A stretch of 64,000 bases of DNA from Nageia nagi. Taxonomy: Eukaryota > Pinophyta. Where the stretch lies: assembly GCA_050084985.1 (NCBI GenBank), contig JBITNC010000001.1, positions 198,338,001 to 198,402,000 on the forward strand, in the 5' to 3' direction. Numbering within the stretch: position 1 is the stretch's first letter; each line of letters opens with the position of its first letter. The notes beneath the pieces are model-generated. The model saw only the letters and a program-made list of their open reading frames with translations. It made no database searches and had not been told where the DNA came from. Below are positions 10,449 to 21,440 of this stretch, in pieces. Both the position numbers and the translations under genes were made by a program.

Positions 10449-10540
10449 ATGAATAATACAATAAACATGATTTTTAATTCTCAATAAGAAATAACCCTTG
10501 CTAGAAGTTGGAGAGAGAAAATAAAGTTTGCAAATAAATA

Positions 10541-11000
10541 TCTTTGATACCAATTGTTAGGAATAAATATATAAAAATAAATTTGAGTAATAAACCCTCT
10601 ATTAGTTTGCAACAGAACCTTAATAAGAAAATGTAAAGCAATCACACAAACACATAAGAGAAGATACACGTTTAATGTGGTTCACCCAATGTAGGCTACA
10701 TAATTTAATCACCTCTAAGCAACCAACAGGTACACTAAGAACCACCTATTGTAACCTTCTTCTTAGTCTAAAAGAATCCTTAATATGAACATGATTTCTC
10801 TCTCTCACAAAACCACAAAACCACAAAATTCACCTAGTTTTCTCCTCTTTTTATTTTTCAATTACAATGCAAAACCTTGGATTTATAACCAAGTTACAAT
10901 CCTACTCTTTTTCCATTATGGAGCTAAGAATCCATGCAAAAATGGTGATGTAACTCCCATCCTACAATTTAAGACATAAAAGAGAGTGGTTTGACCATCT
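10541..11000 (-). mobile_element. Part of a Ty1/copia-type LTR with primer site
   Basis: On the minus strand TGGTATCAAAGA (10541-10552), a Met-tRNA-type primer site, is preceded by ATT and an LTR end TAACA, putting the LTR edge at 10555. The LTR body toward higher coordinates contains a copia-like R/U5 stretch (around 10640-10700, GCAATCACACAAACACATAA on the plus strand). The sequence is cut at 11000 by the next element; its outer edge may continue after 17258 but I could not locate it. No partner LTR was found. Confidence 0.5.
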
Positions 11001-11630
11001 TATAGACCAAAAATAATGCATAAATAGTAAATTGACGGACTATTTGTCTACACTATATTATTGAAGCATATATCAGAAATATGGCATCAAATGAACAATG
11101 ATAATCAATGTACCTTCATCGTAGTCGCATAAACATGAAATAACGAAAACCATTCATCAATTGCCATGGTGTATTCACAAAGACATACGCCACCAACTAG
11201 CCAAAGATACCATGCTACTGGTTGTGTAGATTAATCAGATCGACGAATAGAATAAAAGATATATGAAAGTGACATGAAGGGTTTAACAGATCTATGCAGA
11301 GGTGCTGTTACAAAATATTGTTGTTGATAGGATAAAGTGATCTTGCATTTGTTGAAGTCTCTCCTAGTATTTCTGATGCCCTCGCATGATGTCTCTTGCA
11401 TTGCCTTTGATGTGTCTTTATAGCAATGCCCTAGTATTCTTTGATTCTTGAGATCATTGCACATTACATGGTTCGAGGTGTCTTTCTTGATATTTGACAG
11501 CTTTTACATTTTACAATGGTCCATTACATTTATTACATTGCCTTGGGTATATTTTAACCTCTTTTTTACAATAAATATCATTGATGTTATAAAATGAATT
11601 ATTAAACAAGTAATAATTCATTTTTAATCA
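11001..11630 (-). repeat. 3' LTR of element 2
   Basis: Aligned along its length with 16632-17258, for example ATAATGCATAAATAGTAAAT near one end and GTAATAATTCATTTTT near the other. The last bases read TATA on the minus strand instead of TACA. Confidence 0.88.
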
Positions 11631-12599
11631 TCTTTGTTTGGAGGTGTGATTGAATCAATGAAATTGCATGTCCAAAGAAGAAGTACAAAAGAAAATTTTA
11701 AGAACTTTGAACTCTTTGCTGCATTGCTACTTGGTGATGTTGCTGATGGTGAGGGTCCTTTGCTACCCCTTTGGATTGGTTGGCCCACGGAAGGTCCTCG
11801 AGTGGTGCAACTAAGATAAAATTTGAAGAACTATATCTCTTTGTCCCTTGTTATATCTTTTCCCTAGAAGGAACTTTGCTAGTAGGTAGTCTTATGGTTC
11901 CATTTCCAATCTTTGAAATGAAAATGTTATTTTTTCCCCCTTGCATTGTTCAACCATGGATCTGGTCATTTTGTCTTGTCTGATACTTAGGAAATTGAAG
12001 CTCTCATGCTCATGCCTTGAGATAGAAGAGGTTGTTGTATTTGTAATGATTTTTCATGAATGTGTATGCTGCTAATAGTGCAAGAATAGTGAGCATGCCA
12101 TCAATGACATGAGTTTCTTTGCATTCTTTTCTCTTCTTCGTGATGTAGATACCTGCAAAAATGTGTTAGCTATACCTTGCATGAAAATGATCTGGATACA
12201 TAATGAGTTGCTTTGTCCATTGGAGGTGAGCCAATATCAATAATCTACTTACGACTACATTATTAGTTTATCTTTTGAGTGAGTGAACTCTCACTAGCCA
12301 TATTGTTGACCATCAATGGTCATATGTTTTATGTCTATGACCCAAAGACATTATGCTTTGTATGGTTCAAAGAAAAAATGATGTGGATACATAATAATTC
12401 ATATCATCTATTAGAGATGAGCCAATGTCAACATGGTTATGGTTGCATCATTAGTTTATCTTTTTAGTGAGTGAACTCTCGCTAGCTGTGTCATTGTCCA
12501 TTGACAATCTTGCATTTTATATCCATAGTTTACAGACATTATACTATCATCAAATTTTTGTGTTGTCTTTTTCTCTCTTTTTTTTTTTGAATTGCACCA
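11631..12599. other. 3' noncoding spacer of element 2
   Basis: Between integrase and the 3' LTR. It contains no convincing gene; the open frames at 11634-11819 and 11771-11983 have no known features. It includes a 191-bp tandem duplication, listed separately. Confidence 0.6.
12186..12560. repeat. 191-bp tandem duplication in element 2
   Basis: Two consecutive diverged copies with a period of 191 bp (AATGATCTGGATACATAAT at 12186, AATGATGTGGATACATAAT at 12377). Both contain GAGTGAACTCTC (palindromic) followed by GCTAG or ACTAG and a later ACAGACATTATACT-like end. It lies in the untranslated 3' part of the element. Confidence 0.75.
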
Positions 12600-12659
12600 T
12601 CAGCTATATGAAAATAGTATAATATAATGAAAAACTAAAAATGAAAAGCTATGATACAA

Positions 12660-12696
12660 GTACCTTGCACAAGATTTTTGATGTTGTGCAAGGTAC
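12660..12696. repeat. Perfect 13-bp inverted repeat (hairpin)
   Basis: GTACCTTGCACAA (12660-12672) and its exact complement TTGTGCAAGGTAC (12684-12696) are separated by 11 bases. It lies close to the end of the integrase region of element 2. Its role is unknown. Confidence 0.85.
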
Positions 12697-12793
12697 AGAG
12701 CCATTGTATTTATGCAAAGATGCGTTTGAGATGGGTGGCATTTAAGGTCTTTGGTTCTTATTTTCCATCCATGGAGGAGAGTTTTTAGGCTCC

Positions 12794-13195
12794 TCATATT
12801 GTTGCTTCTACTACAACAAATGGACCTAACCAATTTGGTTCAAATTTCCCTTTAACTTCATCATTTGTAGCTATCTTATTAATATTCTTTTTTTGCACTA
12901 GGTCTCCCACTTTGAATTCTTTTTCCTTGATCTTATTTCCAAATGCTCTTTTTAGTTTTGCATGATATACCATTTTATGTTCAATTTCTCTTAATTTCTT
13001 CTCATCTAATGAATCTAATTGTTGCAACCTAGCTTTTCTTAGATCTTCATCCATTATATCTCCTTACAAGGAAATCCTAAAGGAAGGGAGTTCTAACTCC
13101 AACGATATTACAACTTCATCTCCATACACCAATGATAATGGTGTTGTCCTAGTGCCTATTCTAATACTTATCCTCGATGCCCATAATGCACATGG
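12794..13195 (-). pseudogene. Integrase C-terminal region of element 2
   Basis: Minus-strand reading gives CALWASRISIRIGTRTTPL and LVYGDEVVISLELELPSLRI, the end of the integrase core. This is followed by the charged tail (LDEKKLREIEHKMVYHAKLK, FKVGDLVQKK, PNWLGPFVV) typical of Ty3 integrase C-termini. The upstream catalytic D, D and HHCC zinc region are missing: the region joins RT directly at about 13195. Confidence 0.85.
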
Positions 13196-13720
13196 TAGTT
13201 ACTTATGAAACATTGAAATCATAACCCTTTGGTAAGTAGCACCTGTATTTTTCAATCCAAAAGGCATAACCTTCCAATAAAAATTTCTCCATGGAATGGT
13301 AAAAGCAATCTTATGTTGGTCATTCAAATTGATTAATATTTGATTATAACTAGAAAAACCATCCATGAAAGACAACGTGTCATGACCAGCTATGCTATCC
13401 ATAATCATATCAATATTGGGCAATGGAAAATCATCTTAGGATAAGCATTATTAATATCTCAAAATTCAATGCAAATGCTTATTTTCTCAGTTGGCTTTGT
13501 GAGAAGAAAAATGTTAGCCATCCATTTAGAATAATCAATTGGTCTAATAAATCTAGCATTCAAATACTTCTTTATTTCTTTCTTAACTAACAAAGATTTT
13601 GAAGGATGCATTTTTTTTGGCTTTTGCTTGATTGGCTTAGCTCCCTTTTTAAGTGGTAGATTGTGTATAACAAATGAAGGATCTAAACTAGGCATATCAT
13701 TATAATACCAAGCAAATTTT
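13196..13720 (-). pseudogene. Partial reverse transcriptase of element 2
   Basis: Contains the RT N-terminal part (MPSLDPSFVIHNLPLKKGAK, FIRPIDYSKWMAN) and the palm start (LSFMDGFSSYNQI, HKIAFTIPW, KVMPFGLKNTGATYQR). It then stops before the YxDD catalytic box. Several stops and a shift near 13430-13460. The lost half includes one of the two catalytic Asp pairs. Confidence 0.88.
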
Positions 13721-14600
13721 TTGTGATGTTCAATGAATTTATTTTTCTACCTTTCATATTGTGGTGTAGGTAGGTTTGCTCCAATTTGAACCAATCTTTG
13801 CTCATCAGTTGTCTCAATATTGACATTCACCAATTCTTTCATTGGAAAGGTAAGCTCATCTTTCTTTTGCAATAGAGAAGGCAATTCCTCTAATCCTTGT
13901 ATGTCATTTGTATCATTAGTCTCTAGTTGAACCTAAAACACTTCATTAAAATTCCCCTCTTGATAAAAATATGCATATTCATTGAGAACATAACTAACTT
14001 TCCTCTTTTTAGACTTAGGCAAATTTGAATGTGCCCCCAAGTATTCTAAAATATTATCATTAGTATTCAAGTAATCAAATTCTAAAGGGATAGTATCATC
14101 GATCCATACATCTCTATCAATATCATCAGATAATTCAATCAAATTACATTCTTTTACAAATTTAATAGGTCCTAATACTTGTTTAGTGTTGTTATCACTT
14201 CCCAATCCATTTTTAGTCATTTGTGCTTTTGAATTATTAGGAAATGAAGGCATCCCTTGCTCAAAATTTCCTAATCCTCCCCCTTTGTACTTGTAATTTT
14301 CAATTATATATTTATGAATAAAAGGAGATGGAAAGAGTTTACCTATTTCAGTAGTCATTCAAACTTTTGATGATTTTTTAGGATTGGGCGATATAGACAT
14401 GACAGAGTAAGATCCTTCACCATCTCTACTATTTTCACACTGCTTATGGCCTTTTGGTAGAAAAGCACACCACTGACGACCCTCCATAAATAGAATTTTG
14501 GGCCATCCCAAATCTTTAATAGACATAAATAAATCCACATTCTCAATTTTGTATGTAACCATTTTAGTTTATGTAATCTAAGTCTATTTTTCTATGTCTT
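13721..14600 (-). pseudogene. PR-RT linker of element 2
   Basis: Open but broken frames without an enzymatic motif. One stretch (GLGNFEQGMPSF around 14250-14290) matches the G-x-G-(K/N)-F/Y-E-x-G motif that also occurs in elements A and B between protease and RT. It is acidic near 13990-14130. No function beyond polyprotein linker can be assigned. Confidence 0.6.
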
Positions 14601-15000
14601 CCCTTAATGCACTTTGTTCCAAGGGCTCAATCTCATACCTTGGATAAGTCATTGTAAATTCCTCAAAACTTGCTGCATTATAGAAAGCATATGGATTTGG
14701 ATCTCCAAGCACTGTATGGATCTCATCCTAAAATTCAAACTTTAATATGCCATGTACCGTATATGGGACTACATCCATATCATGAAGCCAAGGTCTTTCC
14801 AATAACAAATTATATTATAATTTGTAATCAATAAACTAAAATTTAGTTGCAATTGTCCTTACTCTTGTAGTTACCATAATTGTATCTATCCCAACTAATT
14901 TTTTAGATGAGCTATTGTATGTTGTAATCCTAAATGTGACTTTTTCTAATGGAGGAATTTTTACACCTTTTTCATTTTGTTGGATCAAAAACTTATGGGA
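14601..15000 (-). pseudogene. Protease C-terminal part of element 2
   Basis: The minus strand reads a YNLLLERPWLHDMD-like block (about 14770-14830), the ILGRPWL motif at the end of Ty3 proteases, then VVPYTVYGMLKF. The catalytic Asp block upstream is not clearly readable. Degenerate. Confidence 0.65.
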
Positions 15001-15960
15001 ACATACATTGATAGCTGATTATATACTAATGTTCTTTTTATTTCCCATCCATCAATCATAGGTGTAATATATAAAGCTAAACACTCATAAGGAAATTCCT
15101 TATTAAGCTTTTCAAATTTGTAAAAAGAGATAACATCACATTCCTTAATAGCTTTAAACTTTTCAGAGAACATAGCAATAGACATATTTGTAGGAACTAC
15201 CTCCTTTTTGAACAAAGCATATAAGATCTCCCTATGTGTTTCAGATATGGATATAAGATCATATAAACTAATCTTTGTAGGAATAGTTTTTAATTGATCA
15301 ATCATAATGTATGTCTTTGAATTAGGTGGGATACTTATTTTGTAATGATCAAATTGGGAACATGTCTTGGATGGCCTCTTCTTAACCCAACACAAAATTC
15401 TTTGTCCACTAAAATTGTATTCACTGTATTTTCTTGATTTACATCTATTTGATACTTTCCTTCAACAATAAGATCCAATATAGCTACCTCTAATGCTTTG
15501 TAAAATTGGTAGCATGACCCTTCCTTTGATGAAATGTGCAATAAGCATCCGATTTCCCCATGGGAACATTATCATATTAGGTTGATTTTTCCAATAGTTG
15601 CAATAATTCCTTTTTTATTACATCCTTCATAATAAATCTTGATTGAATTGGAAAAGTGTAACTCACATATTTTGTAGTGGTAGATCTTTGCTACTTTGGT
15701 GGAGAAGCAAGTCTATCAGCCATATGTATCATTTTTCTTTATTTTTAGCATATGCCTTTCTATTCTCATTATGGAAAGGATTAGATGCCTACTTGAGCTC
15801 CCCTAACTCAAGTAAAACTTTTTCTTTTTGTAATAACTCTTGTATTAATACTCCAAATCCTACATATTTGTTACTAAGAGCATGTAAATTGATAATTGGC
15901 AAGATAGAATCTCTAAACATAGAACAAATTTTATTTTTATCTAATTTGCTTTGAATATAT
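15001..15960 (-). pseudogene. gag C-terminal / pre-protease region of element 2
   Basis: Contains FYKALEVAILDLIVEGKYQI (about 15440-15510), the zinc-knuckle follow-on helix seen in Tat/Athila-type gag proteins, preceded by a degraded Cys/His segment. Downstream is a 136-codon open stretch of unknown role (14985-15395) that such elements carry before the protease. Confidence 0.6.
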
Positions 15961-16610
15961 TTCCATACCTTTTTAAATCATGGAATGTACTTTTCTAGTG
16001 TTTCATTACCCCCTTTTCTCATTGCACATAACTCTGTAATGATACATTGCTCTGTGATGTTATGTTTGTATTGTCCTATGAATAACTTGAACAATGATTT
16101 GAAAGAATCAATTGAACCATCAAGAAAATTATAAAACCATTGACTAGCATTAACTTTTAAACTCCTTGGGAAGAACTTTACCATCAACTTATCCTTTGAC
16201 CCTAATTTCAATAAGAACTTCTGATAAGATGCTATTTTGGATCTTGTTTGCCACTAAACATCTCAAACTTGGGGGCCTTGTGCTTGGGTGGTAGGGGAGA
16301 ATTGTAGATCTCCTCAGACAAGGGTGAGATGAATACACCAACATAGTCCTCTTCACTTTGCTATGATCTCCTACTATTCTCGAGATTAGTAAGTCATGCA
16401 GCAGTGATAAGATCTAGCATTATCGATGAACTACCTAGACTATTGAACGATTGGATTTTCTTTTCCATATTTTCTATTCTATTAAGAACTTCCTTTAGAA
16501 ATTGTTCCATTCTTACACCATTGATAGGCCAAAAAGAACTAAATATACTGTTGCAATGTATATCTATTATAGAATTTTTATGAGATCTCATTAGTCGGGA
16601 AAGATAAATC
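15961..16610 (-). pseudogene. gag of element 2
   Basis: Starts near ATG 16591 with a heptad-like segment (LKEVLNRIENMEKKIQ). Then PLPPKHKAPKFEMFSGKQDP and the capsid block FFPRSLKVNASQWFYNFLDG, SIDSFKSLFKLFIGQY and ETLEKY (15978-16211). This is the Retrotrans_gag pattern (WF-x-x-L, SF-x-x-L). Interrupted by a frame shift near 16215. Confidence 0.85.
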
Positions 16611-16631
16611 GAACAGTTGGGTTCACCAAAA
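16611..16631 (-). other. Primer binding site region of element 2
   Basis: Immediately after the LTR end the minus strand reads TTTTGGTGAACCCAACTG. The position marks it as the primer site; I could not match it to a specific tRNA from memory. Confidence 0.6.
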
Positions 16632-17258
16632 TGTAGACTTAAAATAATGCATAAATAGTAAATAGATGCACTATTTGTCTACCCTATATTATTGAAGCAT
16701 ATATCGGAAATATGACATCAAAAAAATAATGATAATTAATGTACCTTCATTATAGTCACATAAACATGAAATAATAGAAACCATTCATCAATTTCCATGG
16801 TGCATTCATAAAGACATATGCCACCAACAGTCCAAAGATACCACACTACTAGTTGTGTAGATTAAGCAAATCGATAAATGGAATAAAATATATATGAAAG
16901 CAACATGAAGAGTTTAACAAATCTATGCAGAGGTGGTGTTATAAAATACTGTTATTGATAGGATAGAGTGATCTTACATTTGTTAAAGTCTCTCCTAGTA
17001 TTTTTGATGCCCTTGCATGATGTCTCTTGCATTTCCTTTGATGTGTCTTTATGATGTCCTATTTTGCTTTGATTCTTGAGATCATTGCACATTACATGGT
17101 TTGAGGTATCTTTTTTTATATTTGATACCTTTTACATTGTGCAATGGTCCATTACATTTATTATACTACCTTGGGTATATTTTAACCTCTTTTTTACAAT
17201 AAATATCATTGATGCTATAAAATGAATTATTAAATAAGTAATAATTCATTTTTCGACA
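16632..17258 (-). repeat. 5' LTR of element 2
   Basis: On the plus strand it begins TGTAGACTTAAAATAATG and ends TTTCGACA, giving canonical TG...CA ends on the element strand. Confidence 0.88.
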
Positions 17259-19749
17259 TCTACAAATTCCAAAATGGAGTTTAATGCCATTTATATATTG
17301 ATTGGCCACCATTATATTGATTAGGATAGTGGGATTAGTCACCTAAAGGTTGACTATAACTAATCTTGATTAGGTCAAACTTGTTGGTTGGTATCCTCCT
17401 AACCAATTGGCCCTATAGATCAATCATGTACATGCTAATTACAAAATAGAGAGTGATTTTCTCAACTTTAGCCCATGAGTTAGGCTCCATTATCAACAAT
17501 TCCATATAAGATTTTATATAAGGACTACATACTAATGCAAAAAAAATTGTAACCCTTACTTCACACATAACATTATTGGTTATTATATTTATCCAAAAAT
17601 GATAAATCCTCCTATTATTTGAAAATAATTGGAAAAAAGAACAACATTTCTATACTATTGAGAAACTATAGAAAATTAGTTATAACTTATATAAGAAAAA
17701 AAAAATTACAAATATCATATCCATGAACTACTATAATTATTTTATAAACAACTATAATACTAATGATAACATTATGTAATGAACCTAAAATGGGTCAATG
17801 ATATTTTGCCCAAATCCCTCAAGTTCAAAATAAAATCAATAAGCAAAACCACCAAAAATGCCCTAGGTGAGGGATGTTGGTTTCCAAAGCTCCAGATATC
17901 ACCAATTAAGCTTAAATATTGCAAGTAATCCTAATGTCTAGCTAATATTGATATTAACTTAGAAATAAACTCACAAAATGCTCAAACACCCAATGTAGCG
18001 ATAAGGAAGCCAAAATATGAACAAACAACTTAAAATGCACTTCCAGATCCAACATCTAAGCATAAAGAGAGATAAAAAAATAATGTAATTGTATTTGAAT
18101 ATAGAATGGTATGAATCTTAATTACAATAATGTTGCTAAGAATACTGATGTTCTATGGATTAGTATTCATAGTATGGCAAAGCATGCAATAGGTCTTCCT
18201 CCTCCAACAGCTATGGTGGAATCTCAAAGATCCACTAGCAGTATTCTATTAATTTAAGGATAATGCCAACACCTCTTAAATATCTAGCTAAAAACTTGGG
18301 TTGCACTAACCGCCAAGTGTGTGCCCATGTAATTCTTACATTGCACCTCGCTACAAGTACCTCATTTCAAAGAAGTGGAATTCTAGAAGAGTAGAACTCC
18401 AACCAAGAAGAGGAAATATCAATAATCATAGCATGTATCTGGTCTTTTAGGATTCCTCCTTAAATAGGAGAGGTAGCTGATATTATAATCATGCATTGGG
18501 TTTGATCCAATGATGTATAAGGGTAATCTATGTGCTCCTTAGCCAATGTCAAGGATGACATGAATTGAGATGAGTGTTATCACATCCAAGGATTTAGAAT
18601 ACTAATATTGGGTATGTGGGGACCATGCATCTTAATGTCAACACCATAAGCTAGCAAGCCTCCAAGGTGAGATGTGGGTATCTTGGGATACCCTAATGCG
18701 CAACTTGGTATCCAATCTTCCTCATAAACCCAACATCCAAGTGTGTATGCCTTTCAATGCCTTGGAATGTTAAATATCTCTCTGAGTGTGCCATGTCCAA
18801 GTTAGGTTGTCTTCTTGTACCTTGTGATGGGTGAAATCATCTAGTGCATGCTCTACCTCAAAAGGGATGAAATAAATAAAATGGAGGCCCATTAATGCCA
18901 ATTTACATTCATCAAGGCTCTAAATATGCAACATCCCAAATTAGATGATTAATATTACATTTACAATTAATAATTAGCCTTGGTATTTTAATTACATAAT
19001 TATTTATATTATTAAATATAAATAATATCTAATAAGCTAAAATAGGCCCCAACATCCCATAATTGAAATAATTAATTATTCTATAAGTGGAATTTACAAT
19101 AATTAGTCATGAATCAGGCTAAAAATCCACTAAATTGCTAAAATTAAATAAAAATACTTTTAATCTAATGTTCCCATTTATCAAAGTGAAATGGGGAAAA
19201 CACCATAAAATTAGGGACATTACACATTCCTAAAATTCCAAATAATGATCACTAAAAAAAATCTTATTTAAAATATGAAAATAAATAGTTATCATAACTA
19301 GATTGAAGGGGAAAAAAAAACTAAAAAGTAAAGAGTAGCTTTGCATTCATAACAATAAGTATCGTATGCCTCTTTAAGGGGATGAACTTTGAATGTATAA
19401 TAATTATATTACTTCTCACCAAGATGAAAATATTATATTTCTCAAAAGATTATATTTATAAGTATTCTAACCTAAAAGCTCAAGGTTCATGATTATCTAC
19501 TCAAAGGACTTGAGTTATAATTATTCCTATTCCGTTATAACATTACTTAAATTAATTATCAAAATATTATGGTGATTTTTTTCACCCTTTGAATAAGATG
19601 ATACAATATTGTTTCACATAACAAAAATCATCAAAAATCAATAGAAATGATTCAAAATAAAAGTTAATATTCTTAACAAGACCCATGTCTATACATTAGG
19701 CAATTGAAAGAAGACAAAGTAGTTCTTTATCTCCACCCAAAATCATCTT
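17259..19749. other. Noncoding AT-rich region, possibly an old LTR
   Basis: No ORF or protein match is visible. On the minus strand CTATTTAAGGAGGA (about 18449-18462) looks like a promoter TATA region, followed by an R/U5-like transcript start zone. TGTTGGGGCC (minus, 19045-19054) and GGTTCATTACA (minus, 17775-17785) could be LTR ends. The bases flanking those ends do not form a target duplication, so I do not claim a solo LTR. A tract around 18960-19060 is rich in TAAT/ATTA. Confidence 0.35.
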
Positions 19750-20204
19750 GGATGGAATCCTCCTATTCTATAACTCAAGTAAGCAATCACACATAAGAGA
19801 TAACACAAAATATGTAGTGGTTCCTCTCAAACTGGAGAGTAGTCCACTCTAACTCTAAACTTAATTACTTCTCAATAACTCCACAAGAACCCTCTTACAA
19901 AGATCTCTCTTCCCACAAGCTTAGAGCATTTCCATGCTTCTATAAAGGTTAAGAATACATAAGAGGAATCCTCTATTTATAGGGAGAGAACCTATGCACA
20001 TGAGATGTGCATCCTCATGCCCATGAGGTTGAATGTAGAACCATCTCCCTATTTTTTTTATTCACCAAATACTTAAAAGGTATTTGAATATACTTTTAAG
20101 TATTTATGTGTATTATTTAGAGAGTAACCTAAGAAGAAGAGATATTATTATTTATATACTTTATAAATAATAATCTATACAATAGTGCATTATTTATTCT
20201 AACA
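19750..20204 (-). repeat. 3' LTR of the copia element
   Basis: The inner edge at 20204 is fixed by TGTTAGAATAAATAATGC next to a purine tract. A good TATA box, TATAAATAG on the minus strand, lies at 19973-19981 about 225 bp into the LTR. The outer edge (TGGAATCC on the plus strand near 19753) is a guess. Confidence 0.65.
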
Positions 20205-20216
20205 CTCCCCCTTAAT
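20205..20216 (-). other. Polypurine tract of the copia element
   Basis: ATTAAGGGGGAG on the minus strand directly precedes the 3' LTR, the expected place and composition. Confidence 0.8.
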
Positions 20217-20930
20217 GCAATATTGGGTAGAGAGAAGAGAAGATAGGAAGAGAGTGTAAGAGAGTTCTCCTCCATAAGAATACATTCAAATATGAGAACT
20301 TAACATCTTCAGAAGTAATAAAGTCTAGATAAGGCTCAACTACATAATCATTTAAAAAATAGTTTATAATACAATAATTATCAACCATAAATGGTTTCAT
20401 CATACAAGTAGTAATCATACAACAATATGTTGACATGATGAGCCTCAATGAGCCTGCATACCTGAAGTAAGTAACCTGCAAGTTACAAGCAACTCATAAC
20501 AAGATTATTTAGATGCATATATATATTCATATCAACATAAGATAAATTAACCAAGTCAAGCCATCTATAAACTAATCATCAAATGGTGCATTATTAGTCA
20601 TCAATAGATGTCAAGCCAACATATAGTAATGTGCTGTATAAATAAAACATATGTTGATCAACATCAAAGACTAGAACATATGCACATATTAGTTCCTCAC
20701 ACATGGATAACTAAATAGTTCCCATAAGATCATATGTTCTAAACAAGTCCCTCACATATGGATAAATCAAATGAGTTCCTCACACATGGAGTATAAGAGA
20801 GTGCATACATAAAGATCAGGACTATACATCCAAAAACAATCTTCCTAGGGGTGAAGTTATCATCACAAACATGAATGCAATAAGAAGAATTCAACCTTCA
20901 AACTTCAATCCCCCTTGAGGACAACTTCAT
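20217..20930. other. Copia 3' untranslated stretch with short repeats
   Basis: No gene. Three imperfect copies of AGTTCCTCACACATGGATAA occur at about 20691-20793. The minus frame at 20212-20481 is not recognised and is probably chance. Confidence 0.5.
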
Positions 20931-21440
20931 CAATCTAAGAGACCCCCAAAGTTTATAGAATTGAACTTTAGAAAGGGGTTTGGTGAATAAATTAGTAGAT
21001 TTTTTATTCTTTGGATAATACTATAGTTGCAAAGTGCCTTCTAGAACCTTCTCCCTAATGAAATGGGCTTGGATTTCTATATATTTGGTTTGCTAATGAT
21101 AAATAGGGTTATTGGCCAAAGCAATAGTTGATTGATTATCTAAATAAATAAGAGATGGACCAAACTATTGAAACCTAATTTATTTCAAAACATGATGAAG
21201 CCAAATAGCTTCCTGGGTTGCAACTGTCATAGCTCGATATTCTACCTTTGAGGTAAATAGAGTGATTGTAGGTTATTTCTTGGAGGACCAAGAGATAGCA
21301 TCAAAATCAATATTAAACACATAAGAAAAAGTAGATTTTCTATCATATCTATCACATCCATAGTTAAAATATGAGAACCTTGAAAGAACAAAGAAAGGCA
21401 ACTTGGTAAATTTGAGGGCAAAATCTTTAGTTCCCACAAC
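20931..21440 (-). pseudogene. RNase H of the copia element
   Basis: The minus strand reads DRKSTFSYVF-like and AISWSSKK blocks (about 21280-21340), EYRAMTVATQEAIWLHHVLK (21182-21241), LIYLDNQSTIALANNPIYH (about 21090-21150) and a final FTKPLSK-like piece. These are the standard copia RNase H landmarks, spread over shifted frames. Confidence 0.85.

Larger units (their letters stand above)
11001..17258 (-). mobile_element. Ty3/gypsy LTR retrotransposon, minus strand, internally deleted (element 2)
   Basis: LTRs at 11001-11630 and 16632-17258 (about 10 per cent different by eye) bound, reading on the minus strand, gag, protease, a PR-RT linker, the first half of RT and then integrase C-terminus. 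The rest of RT, RNase H and most of the integrase core are missing. The LTR starts TGTCGAAAAATG and ends GTCTACA. A clean target duplication is not visible (CATCT before 11001 against TCTAC after 17258). It lies inside the copia-type LTR fragment and is clearly older than element 1. Confidence 0.9.

Noticed and set aside
11634-11983. Two plus-strand open frames next to the LTR of element 2
   Set aside because: They overlap the purine tract and spacer of a minus-strand element and show no motif.
10996-17263. CATCT as target duplication of element 2
   Set aside because: CATCT also precedes the inner LTR edge at 11631 in complement form. With canonical TG/CA ends the flanks are CATCT and TCTAC, which do not match.
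17775-19054. Solo LTR with TG...CA ends
   Set aside because: The five bases outside the ends (CATTA and TCCCA) do not match, so there is no target duplication to support it.
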